Shown piece after piece: positions 7,831 through 16,920 of a DNA stretch of 38,253 bases. The position numbers and the translations under genes were made by a program. The notes beneath the pieces are model-generated. The model was not told the origin of the DNA. It saw only the letters and a program-made list of their open reading frames with translations, and made no database searches. Each line of letters starts with the position of its first letter. Within the stretch, counting starts at the first letter, position 1. The DNA is from Verrucomicrobiota bacterium (GTDB taxonomy: Bacteria; Verrucomicrobiota; Kiritimatiellia; CAJWTS01). The stretch spans positions 1-38,253 of the forward strand of contig JAQBYD010000038.1 of NCBI GenBank assembly GCA_027623315.1, written 5' to 3'.

Positions 7831-7860
7831 GGCGCGAGTCCTCGACATTCCCGCTGTGAC

Positions 7861-8664
7861 TCAAGACAGCCCCAGGATGTCCTGCATGTCGTAGAGCCCG
7901 GGCGTCTGCGCACCGACCCATTGCGCGGCGTGCAGTGCCCCGTTCGCAAAGGTGTCGCGACTGGATGCTCTGTGCACCAGCTCAATGCGCTCACCTTCGG
8001 TTGCGAATGAGACGACGTGATCGCCGACAACATCCCCCGAACGCAAGCTATGAATCGCGATCTCGCCGGCAGGGCGCTCGCCAGTGTCCCCGTGACGACC
8101 GTAAATGGCCACGCGATCCAGATCGACGTTGCGCCCCGCGGCTGCCTTCTCGGCCAGGCGAAGCGCGGTACCACTGGGCGCGTCCTTCTTGTGTCGATGG
8201 TGGGTCTCGCAGATCTCGATATCGTAACTCTCGTCAAGCAGCGACGCCGCCTTACGGGTCATGGCGAACAGCAGGTTCACGCCAAGGCTCATGTTGGGAG
8301 CCCAGACGATCGGAACCTTCGCGGCGGCCTCGTGAACCACGGCCGTTTCGTCTTCGGTCAGCCCGGTGGTCCCGATCACGCCGGCGACGCCGTGCTGCGC
8401 CGCCGTACGAATGGATCCTGGAACCGCCGTGTGGAACGTGAAGTCGATCGTCACGTCGGCTCCGTTGCATGCCGCCGCGAGATCATCCGTGATCGGAACC
8501 CCGGCTTCCTCGATCCCGGATGCAATGCCGGCATCCTCTCCGATTCGTCCGCACTCCGAGTTGTCGACGGCGCCATGCAGCGCCACGCACTCCAGCCTGG
8601 AGGCGCAACGGATCAATGCGGCACCCATGCGGCCCGCAGCGCCGATTATGACAACCCGCACCAC
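7861..8664 (-). CDS. dapB: 4-hydroxy-tetrahydrodipicolinate reductase
   Basis: This enzyme uses NAD(P)H to reduce 4-hydroxy-tetrahydrodipicolinate in lysine and diaminopimelate (peptidoglycan) synthesis. The 267-residue protein has the nucleotide-binding GAAGRMG (8-14), the GTTGLT turn near 98-103, and the substrate-binding signature ETHHRHKKDAPSGTAL (153-168). The start is GTG at 8664, one base after the dapA stop, with a GGGGA site inside dapA. It is clearly translationally linked to dapA. Length is normal for the family. Confidence 0.97.
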   Translation of the reverse strand: MVRVVIIGAAGRMGAALIRCASRLECVALHGAVDNSECGRIGEDAGIASGIEEAGVPITDDLAAACNGADVTIDFTFHTAVPGSIRTAAQHGVAGVIGTTGLTEDETAVVHEAAAKVPIVWAPNMSLGVNLLFAMTRKAASLLDESYDIEICETHHRHKKDAPSGTALRLAEKAAAGRNVDLDRVAIYGRHGDTGERPAGEIAIHSLRSGDVVGDHVVSFATEGERIELVHRASSRDTFANGALHAAQWVGAQTPGLYDMQDILGLS

Positions 8665-8665
8665 T

Positions 8666-9532
8666 CTAGATAATCCCCGTCTCGCTCAACGTCGCCGCCA
8701 AGCGGTCCTTCTTGTCCTGCGACATCTCGCACATCGGAAGCCGGTACACTTCCTTGATCAGCCCCATCATCGCCAGTGCTGCCTTGACGGGAATCGGATT
8801 GGTATCGATGAAGAGATCATTGAAGAGCCTGAAATGCCGGCAATGGAAATCCCGCGCGGCGTCCCAGTTGCCGGCCAGCACATCGTGCGTGAACGTCGTC
8901 ATCGGTCCCGGCAGCACGTTGCTGGCGACACTAATAACGCCTTTGGCACCCACCGCCATGAGGGCCAAAGTGAGTGAGTCGTCGCCCGAAAGGACATCCA
9001 GGTCGGTTCTGGCAATGATCTTACTGGCCGTGTCCACGCTCCCCGTGGCTTCCTTCACCGCCACGATCCCTGTGTGCGCTGCGAGCCGCACAATCGTGTC
9101 GACTTCGATCTCCCGGCTGGTGCGGCCGGGGATGTTGTACAGAACGACCGGCAAGCCGAGGTCCGCGATAGCGGAGAAATGGCGAAACAAGCCCTCCTGG
9201 CTCGGCTTGTTATAATACGGCGTGACCTGCAGTGTCGCGTCGGCTCCCGCCAGCCTGGCGTGCTCGGTCAGCATCAGCGCCTCCTTGGTCGAGTTGGCGC
9301 CGGTCCCGGCAATCACCTGGCAACGCCCGGCTGCGGCCGCGACAACACGCCTGATGATCTCCTGGTGCTCATCGAAATCAACGGTCGGCGACTCGCCGGT
9401 GGTACCGACCGGAACGATGCCGTCAACACCGGCGGCGATCTGTCGCTCGATCAAGGCTTCAAACGCATCAAAATCGACCGATTGATCCTCATCAAAGGGC
9501 GTCACAATAGCCGTGTAGGTGCCTGCAAACAT
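8666..9532 (-). CDS. dapA: 4-hydroxy-tetrahydrodipicolinate synthase
   Basis: This aldolase-type enzyme condenses pyruvate with aspartate semialdehyde, the first committed step to diaminopimelate and lysine. The 288-residue protein starts MFAGTYTAIVTPF, carries GTTGES (43-48), the Tyr132 in VVLYNIPGR, and the Schiff-base lysine in GIVAVKEATG (Lys160). The frame continues upstream to 9691, but those residues are unlike the family and overlap a terminator, so the ATG at 9532 was chosen; its ribosome-binding site is weak. It is the first gene of dapA-dapB-folK. Confidence 0.96.
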   Translation of the reverse strand: MFAGTYTAIVTPFDEDQSVDFDAFEALIERQIAAGVDGIVPVGTTGESPTVDFDEHQEIIRRVVAAAAGRCQVIAGTGANSTKEALMLTEHARLAGADATLQVTPYYNKPSQEGLFRHFSAIADLGLPVVLYNIPGRTSREIEVDTIVRLAAHTGIVAVKEATGSVDTASKIIARTDLDVLSGDDSLTLALMAVGAKGVISVASNVLPGPMTTFTHDVLAGNWDAARDFHCRHFRLFNDLFIDTNPIPVKAALAMMGLIKEVYRLPMCEMSQDKKDRLAATLSETGII

Positions 9533-9580
9533 AGTGATCGAGGCTATAGCACGCAGCCCCGGAAATGACGACAATAAAGT

Positions 9581-9596
9581 AAGACCGGACGGTCTT
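9581..9596 (-). terminator. Hairpin terminator after the SxtJ-carbamoyltransferase-DUF5989 cassette
   Basis: Two bases after the DUF5989 stop codon, the minus strand forms a perfect six-pair stem AAGACC/GGTCTT with a four-base loop. It is followed by the T-rich stretch ACTTTATTGT. This would separate the cassette from dapA. The T-tract is imperfect, so efficiency may be modest. Confidence 0.5.
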
Positions 9597-9597
9597 C

Positions 9598-9765
9598 TTA
9601 GAAGAGCGTGTAGATGAAGGGCGCCGTTGACGCCGTGGCGAAGACGAGGAACATCAGCAGGAGCAGCACGAGGATGATCGGGATAATCCACCAGGCCTTA
9701 TTCTCCCAGGCGAATCCAAAGAACTCGCCGAGCAGTCGTCCCAGATGTTTTCCGAATCGTGACAT
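9598..9765 (-). CDS. DUF5989 family small membrane protein
   Basis: This is a 55-residue protein with one strong membrane helix (WWIIPIILVLLLLMFLVFATA) and the C-terminal signature STAPFIYTLF, typical of DUF5989. The N-terminal part RLLGEFFGFAWENKAWW is amphipathic. The frame opens at 9840, but the ATG at 9765 has a GGAGGG site about eight bases ahead and matches the family length. In other genomes this family lies beside NodU/TobZ-type carbamoyltransferases and SxtJ proteins, exactly as here. The role is unknown; it may be a subunit or membrane tether for the carbamoyltransferase. Confidence 0.85.
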   Translation of the reverse strand: MSRFGKHLGRLLGEFFGFAWENKAWWIIPIILVLLLLMFLVFATASTAPFIYTLF

Positions 9766-9794
9766 AGCGTTATCCCTCCTACAAGGAACCCATC

Positions 9795-11624
9795 CTAATC
9801 GAGAACAAAGTCCTCTTTCCAGTCCTTTTTTTCGGTCCATTCGGGTTGCTCCCGTTTATCAAGAATGAAGGATCCGAGCACCAACGTGTCCATCTCGGTG
9901 CGCATAAAGCACCGGTAGGCATCTTCCGGCGTGCAGACGATCGGCTCACCGCGGACGTTAAATGACGTATTGATGACGATACCGAAGTCGGTCCTCTCGT
10001 CGAAGGCCTTGATAATCTGGTAGAAGCCTGGATTGGTTTCCGGTTCCACGGTTTGAACCCGGGCCGAGTTATCGACATGTGTGATTGCGGGAATGTCGGA
10101 TCGCACCTGGTTGATTCGATCTCGAATCGTGACGGACGAGTCGCGCGCCACCTCGGTTAAGCGCTCCTCGCGAACCTGCGCGACCAGAAGCATGTACGGA
10201 GATTCCCCTTCCATCTCGAAATAGTCCCCCACACGCTCCAGCAGGCAGGTCGGCGCGAAGGGTCGAAACGATTCGCGATACTTGATCTTCAGGTTCATGA
10301 TGGACTGCATCTTCGAAGAGCGTGCATCGCCGATGATGGACCGTCCGCCCAGCGCGCGCGGGCCGAACTCCATCCTTCCCTGCAGGAGGCCGATCACGTT
10401 CTCCTCGTCAATCAGACGCGCAATCTCCTCGCTCCAGGCGTCGCCGTTAAGCTTGCGTGCCGGGTAGCCCATCCTGTCCAGGTAGGTCTCGATCTCGTCA
10501 TCGGCGAAGCCCGGTCCGAGGTAGGAGCCCTTCATACTGTCGCGCACACCATCGACCTCTCGTGGCTGCCCCTGCACCATGTGCCAGACGATCAAGGCTG
10601 CACCGAGGGAACCGCCGGCGTCGCCGGCGGCGGGTTGGATCCATACATTCTCAAACGGGCTCTCGCGCAGCACGCGACCGTTGGCCACGCAGTTGAGCGC
10701 CACGCCACCGGCCATGCAAAGATTTTTCTCCCCGGTGATCTCGTGGGCATGCCGGGCCATCTTGAGGACGATCTCCTCCGTCACGACCTGGATCGATCGA
10801 GCGAGATCCATCTCGCGCTGCCCGATCTCGGTTTCAGCGGATCGTGCTGGACCGTCGAACAACTCGGCAAAGCGATCATTGGTCATGGTGAGACCGTCGA
10901 GATACGCGAAGTAGTCCATATTCATGCGAAACGATCCGTCGTCGCGTATGTCGAGCAGCGTATCCATGATCCGGTCGACGTAGCGCGGCTCGCCGTAGGG
11001 GGCCAGTCCCATCAGCTTGTATTCGCCGGAATTAACTCGAAAGCCGGTGAAATAGGTGAACGCAGAATAGAGCAGCCCCAGCGAGTGGGGGAAATGAAGA
11101 TCCTTGATGATCTCGATCGTATTGCCCTCGCCGCGTCCGATCGTGCTCGTGGCCCACTCGCCCACCCCGTCAAGCGTGAGGATAGCCGCGGACTGGTACG
11201 GCGAAGGAAAGAACGCGCTCGCGGCATGCGATTCGTGATGCTCCGGAAAATAGATCTTCTCGGGAACGGAAATCCCTGCCGTCTCGAGCGCCTTCTCGAT
11301 TTCGAGGGGAATCCAGAGTTTCTGGCGCAACCACAACGGCATCGCCATCATGAATTGCTGCAGTCCCTTTGGAGCCACACCAAAGTAGGTCTGTAGAATA
11401 CGTGCGAACTTGGTAATCGGCTTGTCGTAAAACGCGACGGCGTCCAGGTCACCGGCCGAGACCCCGCCCTCGGCGAGGCAATACCGAATCGAATTTATAG
11501 GAAAATCCGAATCCTGCTTCTTGCGGGTAAAGCGTTCTTCCTGGGCTGCGGCGATGATCTCCCCGTCGCGCACCAGGGCGGCGGCTGAATCGTGATAGAA
11601 TGCGCTGACGCCGAGGATATTCAT
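9795..11624 (-). CDS. NodU/CmcH/TobZ-family O-carbamoyltransferase
   Basis: This is a 609-residue protein. The family uses carbamoyl phosphate and ATP to make carbamoyl-AMP, then moves the carbamoyl group onto a hydroxyl of a sugar or antibiotic. The N-terminal Kae1-like domain shows GVSAFYHDSAAALV, AAAQEERFTRKK, and the metal/nucleotide residues in EHHESHAASAFF and TLDGVGEWAT. The C-terminal domain carries GRMEFGPRALGGRSI and TSFNVRGEPIVCTPEDA. It lies between SxtJ and DUF5989, with three bases to the former. A carbamoylated surface glycan is the likeliest product given the neighbouring locus, but the acceptor is not shown by the sequence. Confidence 0.92.
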   Translation of the reverse strand: MNILGVSAFYHDSAAALVRDGEIIAAAQEERFTRKKQDSDFPINSIRYCLAEGGVSAGDLDAVAFYDKPITKFARILQTYFGVAPKGLQQFMMAMPLWLRQKLWIPLEIEKALETAGISVPEKIYFPEHHESHAASAFFPSPYQSAAILTLDGVGEWATSTIGRGEGNTIEIIKDLHFPHSLGLLYSAFTYFTGFRVNSGEYKLMGLAPYGEPRYVDRIMDTLLDIRDDGSFRMNMDYFAYLDGLTMTNDRFAELFDGPARSAETEIGQREMDLARSIQVVTEEIVLKMARHAHEITGEKNLCMAGGVALNCVANGRVLRESPFENVWIQPAAGDAGGSLGAALIVWHMVQGQPREVDGVRDSMKGSYLGPGFADDEIETYLDRMGYPARKLNGDAWSEEIARLIDEENVIGLLQGRMEFGPRALGGRSIIGDARSSKMQSIMNLKIKYRESFRPFAPTCLLERVGDYFEMEGESPYMLLVAQVREERLTEVARDSSVTIRDRINQVRSDIPAITHVDNSARVQTVEPETNPGFYQIIKAFDERTDFGIVINTSFNVRGEPIVCTPEDAYRCFMRTEMDTLVLGSFILDKREQPEWTEKKDWKEDFVLD

Positions 11625-11625
11625 G

Positions 11626-12102
11626 CTAGAACTGCCTCTCGAAATGACGGGGATCCTCGACCTTGGATCGGTCGATCCAGTACGTCTTCTCGTCCGTGGG
11701 AAACCCGCGCGTCATGGGATCCCGTCCGGTCACCGCGCCGAAAATCCGGCCGGGGATGAAACATATGTAGAAGAAGGGTGTCAGCAGGACCCAGGTCATA
11801 ATGATCCCGACCCACTTCCCCAGCCGGACGCCAAATCCCTCGATCTTTCTGAACGCCGGCGGAAAGAAGAGCCCCGTCACGAGAACCAGGCTGGCCATCC
11901 CGAACGGAAGATAAGCAACGCGGGGATGCCCGATCCAATAGCGCACGATCAGGCCGACGATGATGAGCACCATGAACTGAATCAGACATGGCCGCACGGT
12001 TGACGGCGGCGGAAGAGCCTGCGGCGGGTCGAGACGCTCTCGCCACGGCCAGACCACTGCAGTCACGGCATCGGGCGGCAAAATTTCTCCTCGCTCTTCC
12101 AT
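11626..12102 (-). CDS. SxtJ family membrane protein
   Basis: This is a 158-residue membrane protein with three hydrophobic segments (FMVLIIVGLIVRYWIG, YLPFGMASLVLVTGLFF, IIMTWVLLTPFFYICFIPG). The end DPMTRGFPTDEKTYWIDR followed by RHFERQF is the SxtJ signature, named after the saxitoxin cluster gene that also neighbours a carbamoyltransferase. Function is unknown. The ATG at 12102 was used; a TTG four codons upstream (12114) has a GGAG site and is also possible. It starts only about 40 bases from the divergent sugar transferase, so promoter elements must overlap coding sequence. Confidence 0.82.
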   Translation of the reverse strand: MEERGEILPPDAVTAVVWPWRERLDPPQALPPPSTVRPCLIQFMVLIIVGLIVRYWIGHPRVAYLPFGMASLVLVTGLFFPPAFRKIEGFGVRLGKWVGIIMTWVLLTPFFYICFIPGRIFGAVTGRDPMTRGFPTDEKTYWIDRSKVEDPRHFERQF

Positions 12103-12143
12103 ATCCTTGTCCAACTCCGCTCCACGGTGATATAAGCGCCTGC

Positions 12144-13610
12144 GTGAAAACGGCGCACACTGTCAGAAAACTATGGCCGGCGCAATTCCTTTGTGATGTG
12201 GCCGCCGTGGCCGCCGGATATGTAGTGACGTTTTACATCCGGTTCCAGAGCCCGCTCGGAGAGCGGTTTTTCGACTTGATCAATCGCGTCATGAGCGTTC
12301 CGCGGCGCGGTGAGATCGGGCCCGAACTCGAACTGTTCTACATCGACAGCGCTCTGCGCATTATCGGGCTGCTGGCAGGTACGATCACGATTCTGTATGC
12401 CTGCCTTGATCTCTACTCGGAGCGCCGGTTCCTGAGGCGCCGACCCATTGCGTGGTACATCATCCTCGCCAACCTGGTAGCGCTACTGGTCTTCTACGGT
12501 TACTGGTACATCACCCGCAACACATACCATCCGCGTAGTATGTTCCTGACGCTGCTGGCGCTCAATGCGGTCTTCTCCATCACGTTTCGTGCATGGTTGA
12601 GACTCGCCCTGGCGCGCGCCTACAACAAGGGCCGCTACCCCTGGCGCGCGGTGATTCTTGGCTCCGGAAGCGGGGCTGACTACGTTCGGAAACTGATCGA
12701 GCATGACCACCCGCACGGAGTCCAGATTGCATCGGCGCTCACCACCCAGCCCTTGGAAAGTGAGGACGATTTCCTGCAGCGCCTCTTCGCCTCCATCAAA
12801 GAAAGCCAGGCGGAGCTCCTGATGGTGTGCGATCCCGAGCTTGGCATTCCCGTGATCATGCGCATCATCGAGGCCGCCGAACCCCTGGGGGTGACGGTCA
12901 AAGTTGCATCGGAGCGCATGGGTGTCATCACCTATGAAGCGGGCATGGCGACCGATACGTTGCAGGGCGTCCCGATTGTAAACTTCGCGGCGACTCGACT
13001 CAATGCATGGCAGGCGGGCGCAAAAGAAGCGATGTCGAAACTCGTCGCACTTGGGGTACTCGTCCTGCTGAGCCCTGTGTGGCTGATCATCGCCGCATTA
13101 ATTCGCATCACGAGTCGGGGCCCTGCACTCTTCGTACAGGAGCGCATCGGGTTCAACCGCGAAACCTTCAGCATGTACAAGTTTCGAACGATGCGCGACG
13201 ACTCCGACCAGGTTCAGGCGGAGTTGGAAGCGTTAAACGATTCTGGCGACGGCCTGTTCAAGATGCGCAAGGATCCGCGCGTCACACTGCTGGGCCGTTT
13301 TCTGCGCCGCTTCAGCCTCGACGAGGTTCCGCAGATGTTCAACATCCTCAAGGGCAACATGACGCTGGTCGGTCCGCGTCCCCTTCCGCGCCGGGATTTC
13401 GAACACTACTACGAGCAGTGGCATTACGGACGCCACGGCGGAAAACCCGGACTGACGTGCATCTGGCAGATCTCCGGGCGCAGCGAGATCGATTTCCGGA
13501 ACATGTGCCTGCTGGATATCTACTACCTGCGCAACCAGAGCTGGGTCATGGATCTGAAGATTGTGCTACGCACCGCTTTCGTGGTCCTTTTCGCGCGCGG
13601 CGCCTACTGA
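12144..13610 (+). CDS. Polyprenyl glycosylphosphotransferase (initiating sugar transferase)
   Basis: The enzyme moves a sugar-1-phosphate from a nucleotide sugar onto undecaprenyl phosphate, the first step of repeat-unit assembly at the inner membrane. The 488-residue protein has four N-terminal membrane helices, a Rossmann-like central domain ([17 protein letters not shown]) and a WbaP/WcaJ-type catalytic domain. That domain shows [56 protein letters not shown] and [13 protein letters not shown]. Start is uncertain: no ATG fits, and GTG at 12144 begins the recognisable protein but lacks a clear ribosome-binding site. Its stop overlaps the EpsI gene on the other strand by seven bases. Confidence 0.9.
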   Translation: MKTAHTVRKLWPAQFLCDVAAVAAGYVVTFYIRFQSPLGERFFDLINRVMSVPRRGEIGPELELFYIDSALRIIGLLAGTITILYACLDLYSERRFLRRRPIAWYIILANLVALLVFYGYWYITRNTYHPRSMFLTLLALNAVFSITFRAWLRLALARAYNKGRYPWRAVILGSGSGADYVRKLIEHDHPHGVQIASALTTQPLESEDDFLQRLFASIKESQAELLMVCDPELGIPVIMRIIEAAEPLGVTVKVASERMGVITYEAGMATDTLQGVPIVNFAATRLNAWQAGAKEAMSKLVALGVLVLLSPVWLIIAALIRITSRGPALFVQERIGFNRETFSMYKFRTMRDDSDQVQAELEALNDSGDGLFKMRKDPRVTLLGRFLRRFSLDEVPQMFNILKGNMTLVGPRPLPRRDFEHYYEQWHYGRHGGKPGLTCIWQISGRSEIDFRNMCLLDIYYLRNQSWVMDLKIVLRTAFVVLFARGAY

Positions 13611-14374
13611 TCGTGCTGTTCGGCCTGATCGGCCAGCATCGGCAAATACCACTCGCTGGTCATCGATTGCAGAAAACCATCGAGGAGTTCAGAGTCGCGG
13701 GGCTCCGATGTCTGGATGGCGACATAGGCCCAACGGTGACCGATATTGTGGACGATGCGATCCCACGCCAGCCAGAACATGCGCGCACCGTGGTGAGGTG
13801 TCTGCCGCCCCTGCCCGACGAACCAGTAGAGAAACGTTCCCTCCCAAATCGGAGCACCTGGCCCCGCCCGCAACGGCCTCGTAATGTCGAGCGCCATCAC
13901 CTGGGGGCCCCTGCCTGAGTCAGACTCCACGTTCATCACGTGATCGCGCACGATGGTGAACCCTTGCGCCGTCAGACATCGTTGCGGACGATGAATACTG
14001 TTTCGCTGTCGATTGCTCAGGACCAGCGTCATGTGCACCTCGGCACCGGCGGGATGCGTGTAGAGTGACTTCACGAATTCCGTATCGATTCCAAGGACAT
14101 CCTGTTCCACGCGACTCATCGCCTTGAGCGGACCACCGCATTCGGGACAGGAATCCGGGATTTTGCTCTCCGCGAAACGATGCAGGGCACCACACGCCTC
14201 GGCGTGACAGTAGAGTTCGCGACGGCCGGCCCACTCCCCGATCTCCCCGGGGAGCATCAACGAGACTCCCGGACGATCAAAGGTATCCACACGCACCGTC
14301 GTCGCGAGCAATAGCGATGTCACCGCCAGCAGCACGATCACGGTGACATAGGCAGTCAACTCTCTACGCGACAT
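13604..14374 (-). CDS. Exosortase-associated EpsI family protein with a zinc-ribbon-like insert
   Basis: This 256-residue protein has one N-terminal membrane helix (VTVIVLLAVTSLLLATTV) and an extracytoplasmic EpsI domain. The family signature is NSIHRPQRCLTAQGF (125-139), followed by FLYWFVGQG and a helical end. EpsI proteins accompany exosortases in exopolysaccharide loci, where they are needed for polysaccharide output; the mechanism is unknown. Unusually, residues 56-80 contain CHAEAC and CPECGG, a CxxxxC/CxxC set that could bind zinc outside the cytoplasm or form disulfides. The ATG overlaps the exosortase end by 11 bases, so the two are co-translated. It is the last gene of the minus-strand operon starting at 20518. 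Confidence 0.85.
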   Translation of the reverse strand: MSRRELTAYVTVIVLLAVTSLLLATTVRVDTFDRPGVSLMLPGEIGEWAGRRELYCHAEACGALHRFAESKIPDSCPECGGPLKAMSRVEQDVLGIDTEFVKSLYTHPAGAEVHMTLVLSNRQRNSIHRPQRCLTAQGFTIVRDHVMNVESDSGRGPQVMALDITRPLRAGPGAPIWEGTFLYWFVGQGRQTPHHGARMFWLAWDRIVHNIGHRWAYVAIQTSEPRDSELLDGFLQSMTSEWYLPMLADQAEQHDQ

Positions 14375-15317
14375 GCTCGACGCTTCCTTTCCATCGCCGA
14401 TCCATCAGGTGTGATAATCCCAGCATCAGCCCGATGCCGACGATGAAGACGAGGTACCCCGAGAACTGTTCGTAGACCTTCACCGCGAGGTCGGCGCCCA
14501 GGGCCGCGGCGATCAGCGAGACCAATACGATGCGCGTCACATTGCTGGCTATGGCGATGGGTAGCGCCGATATGAACAACGTCCATTTCCTCAACAGCGT
14601 TGGCTGGGTGAGAAACGAGAAAACGGCCGTGATAGCGGCCATCGCTAAAAGGGAGTGCAGTCCGCTGCATGGATCCGCCACGTTGAAATCGAAACCCGCC
14701 TCTCCGAGCGAGCGGATGATGGTACCCGTGCGCTCGACCGGCAATCCCAGTCCGTTCAAGGTCCCGGCGGCCACCGCGCTGGCAAAAAGCCTGAGCGGAA
14801 ATGTAGCCGCATCCAAAAAGTTGTATGGAATACAGAAGAGCAGGTACGCGCATGGAAAAATCATTATCTTTGCGACGTTGCGACCGTAGATCAGGAGCGG
14901 AATCGCCCACAACAGGACCACGAAACTGACCAGCGAGACACGCGTCTGCTGAGCCCTTGCGCCCAGCCAATGAAGAACGAGCGCCGCGAGGACGAGCAAC
15001 AGCGCCGGCCAGTAGACCGAACGAGGTGCCGAGGCCAGGTCCGATCGTCGACGCCAGACGACCCACGCTGAGACCACCGGAATGGCCCAACCGATCGAGT
15101 AGTCGGTGCCATACGATACGGGATCATTCCATCGCGCCACCATCCAGCGAAAGACCGACCGGCCGCCCGCGTTCTCGACGGTGTTGCCGAGCAGGTGGAA
15201 CATGGCGTAAAGCAGGGCGGACACGCAGAGCGCAAGTAGAACGCGGACCACAAGACCTGCTGACCGCGAGATCACCGCTCCCTCTTTCTCCGCTCCAGTT
15301 GACTGCCGCTCCTGCAT
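14364..15317 (-). CDS. Exosortase (EpsH-type) with variant active site
   Basis: This 317-residue polytopic protein belongs to the exosortase/archaeosortase family, membrane transpeptidases that cleave C-terminal sorting signals. About eight membrane helices are visible. The nucleophile is in DPCSGLHS (Cys217) and the Arg in ASNVTRIV (Arg262). The third position, usually His in an HxxxG motif, reads EQFSG here (Glu283). The ATG at 15317 follows the neighbouring stop after one base; the frame opens upstream but only inside that gene. It is co-translated with EpsI. No PEP-CTERM-type substrate is present in the window, so it belongs with exosortases embedded in polysaccharide loci. Confidence 0.9.
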   Translation of the reverse strand: MQERQSTGAEKEGAVISRSAGLVVRVLLALCVSALLYAMFHLLGNTVENAGGRSVFRWMVARWNDPVSYGTDYSIGWAIPVVSAWVVWRRRSDLASAPRSVYWPALLLVLAALVLHWLGARAQQTRVSLVSFVVLLWAIPLLIYGRNVAKIMIFPCAYLLFCIPYNFLDAATFPLRLFASAVAAGTLNGLGLPVERTGTIIRSLGEAGFDFNVADPCSGLHSLLAMAAITAVFSFLTQPTLLRKWTLFISALPIAIASNVTRIVLVSLIAAALGADLAVKVYEQFSGYLVFIVGIGLMLGLSHLMDRRWKGSVEHVA

Positions 15318-15318
15318 C

Positions 15319-16920
15319 CTACCGCGCGCCCCGCTCTGCTTCGATGTGCTCCACCACCTGGTACACGCCGCCAAACCCGTCCTTCCGCACGATCACGCAT
15401 CGAGCGCGCAGCCACTCTCGGTTTGTCGAGATATCTCTCATCACCAAGGGCGCTTCGCGACGGTGCGACGGCAGGTCCTCGAGCACGTCACCGGTCATCC
15501 ATACGCGCTCTCCACTGGAGATGGTCGCAGCGATCTCATCACGTAGACGATCTGGATCTCTGTAGATAGGCTCCACGTGCTCCCTCGTATGGTAACGCAG
15601 GTATCTCTCGAAGACAGGACCGCCGGCCGTCACCACGTAGTCGCCAGTCTCGACTTTCTCAATAAGCCAATCTGCTTTCATCTGATTGTAGTCACCGTCG
15701 GCGTCCTGCAGAAGCCTTAACCCGCCGGTATAGTTGTGCACGGCGAGAGCGAGCGCCAACGCCCAAAGAGGGCGCCCATAATCGCGGGGCACACTCGCGC
15801 CGATCAACAGGAACGCCGCGGGCGCAACCATGATCCAGTTCTCCGGATTTCCAGGGTCCACGACAAAGAGCAACAGTGCGTGTGCGGCGAGCCAGACGGT
15901 CGCGAGGAATAGGAGCGGCGCCCGCGTGTGCGCGGCTTCGCTGGGGTCGGCACCGCGGGCGTCCCGAATTCGACTGAAGCAGGCCCTGATAGCCACACCC
16001 AGAGCGACCAGGCAGAGCACGACAAGCGAGCCCCATGCCGCGAGTAGGTCCATGCGCGACATGCAGCCTCCCAGCCAGTCCTCTTCGGCAAACATCCGGG
16101 ACGGGAAACGACTGTGGATCCACTCACTAAAGATTGGCCAGCCGAACAGGAAATTGCCGGACACCAAGGTCTGTCCGAAGGCGACGAGTCCGTGGAGCAG
16201 GCGGGTGCCGACGCTGGAACTGCCGACCGTGGCCCCTGTCAACGCGACCCCGAACCCGAAATTCAGATTCCCGGAAAAGGCGACGCCGAGGTAAACAAGA
16301 AAAGCGACTCCGACGACGGAGGCGAACGTCGCCATGGCACGCCGTGAATGTCCGTATCGGAGAAGGCACAGGGGTAGCGCAATACCGACCGGGAGCAAGG
16401 CCAGGATATGGGTGACGGGCGCCAGGGCCGCGAGCACCAGGCCGCCGATCACGGTGATCGTGCTTCGTCGTCCCGGCGCCAGGCACACGCAGGCCGCTAG
16501 GGTAATCGCCGTCACGGGAAGATAGATCTCAGCTTCCACCGAATAGCGCCAGAACCCGTAGCTGGCCCCGAGGCAGGCGCTCAGCGGCAGGGCCGTTGAT
16601 TGCCCGATTCCTCCGTAGCGGCCCAGCAGAAGCGAAAACAGGGCAAGCGCGCAGATCCCGGAGAAAAGGCTTAAGCCGACGAGAACCGGCAACGCGCGCT
16701 CCGCAAGGCCGATCTCCCGGGATACGTCATAGATGCTCTTGGCGATCGGGCCGTACAGCAGGTGATGCGGATGCAGAAGGTCCTGGATGGACTTCGTCTC
16801 CACGTCGTACGCATACATGTAGGCATCTTCAGCCTCGCTTCGGTTCACGGGAAGCGTACAGAGATAGATCGCACCGAAACACGCCGCCAAAACCCATGCG
16901 AGCCATCGTTCACGCCTCAT
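15319..16920 (-). CDS. GT-C-like polytopic membrane protein of the polysaccharide operon
   Basis: This 533-residue protein has about ten to eleven predicted membrane helices in the first 390 residues and then a soluble C-terminal domain of about 130 residues. The first loop carries NRSEAEDAYMYAYDVE and LHPHHLLYGP; acidic residues in that loop are typical of GT-C glycosyltransferases that use polyprenyl-phosphate sugars. VEAEIYLPVTA in a middle loop also resembles DUF2723-like proteins. The C-terminal part (TAGGPVFERYLRYH, GERVWMTGDVLEDLP) is unassigned. It overlaps the WecG gene by 11 bases and precedes the exosortase by one base. A glycosyltransferase or lipid-linked sugar-handling role is inferred. 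Confidence 0.7.
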   Translation of the reverse strand: MRRERWLAWVLAACFGAIYLCTLPVNRSEAEDAYMYAYDVETKSIQDLLHPHHLLYGPIAKSIYDVSREIGLAERALPVLVGLSLFSGICALALFSLLLGRYGGIGQSTALPLSACLGASYGFWRYSVEAEIYLPVTAITLAACVCLAPGRRSTITVIGGLVLAALAPVTHILALLPVGIALPLCLLRYGHSRRAMATFASVVGVAFLVYLGVAFSGNLNFGFGVALTGATVGSSSVGTRLLHGLVAFGQTLVSGNFLFGWPIFSEWIHSRFPSRMFAEEDWLGGCMSRMDLLAAWGSLVVLCLVALGVAIRACFSRIRDARGADPSEAAHTRAPLLFLATVWLAAHALLLFVVDPGNPENWIMVAPAAFLLIGASVPRDYGRPLWALALALAVHNYTGGLRLLQDADGDYNQMKADWLIEKVETGDYVVTAGGPVFERYLRYHTREHVEPIYRDPDRLRDEIAATISSGERVWMTGDVLEDLPSHRREAPLVMRDISTNREWLRARCVIVRKDGFGGVYQVVEHIEAERGAR

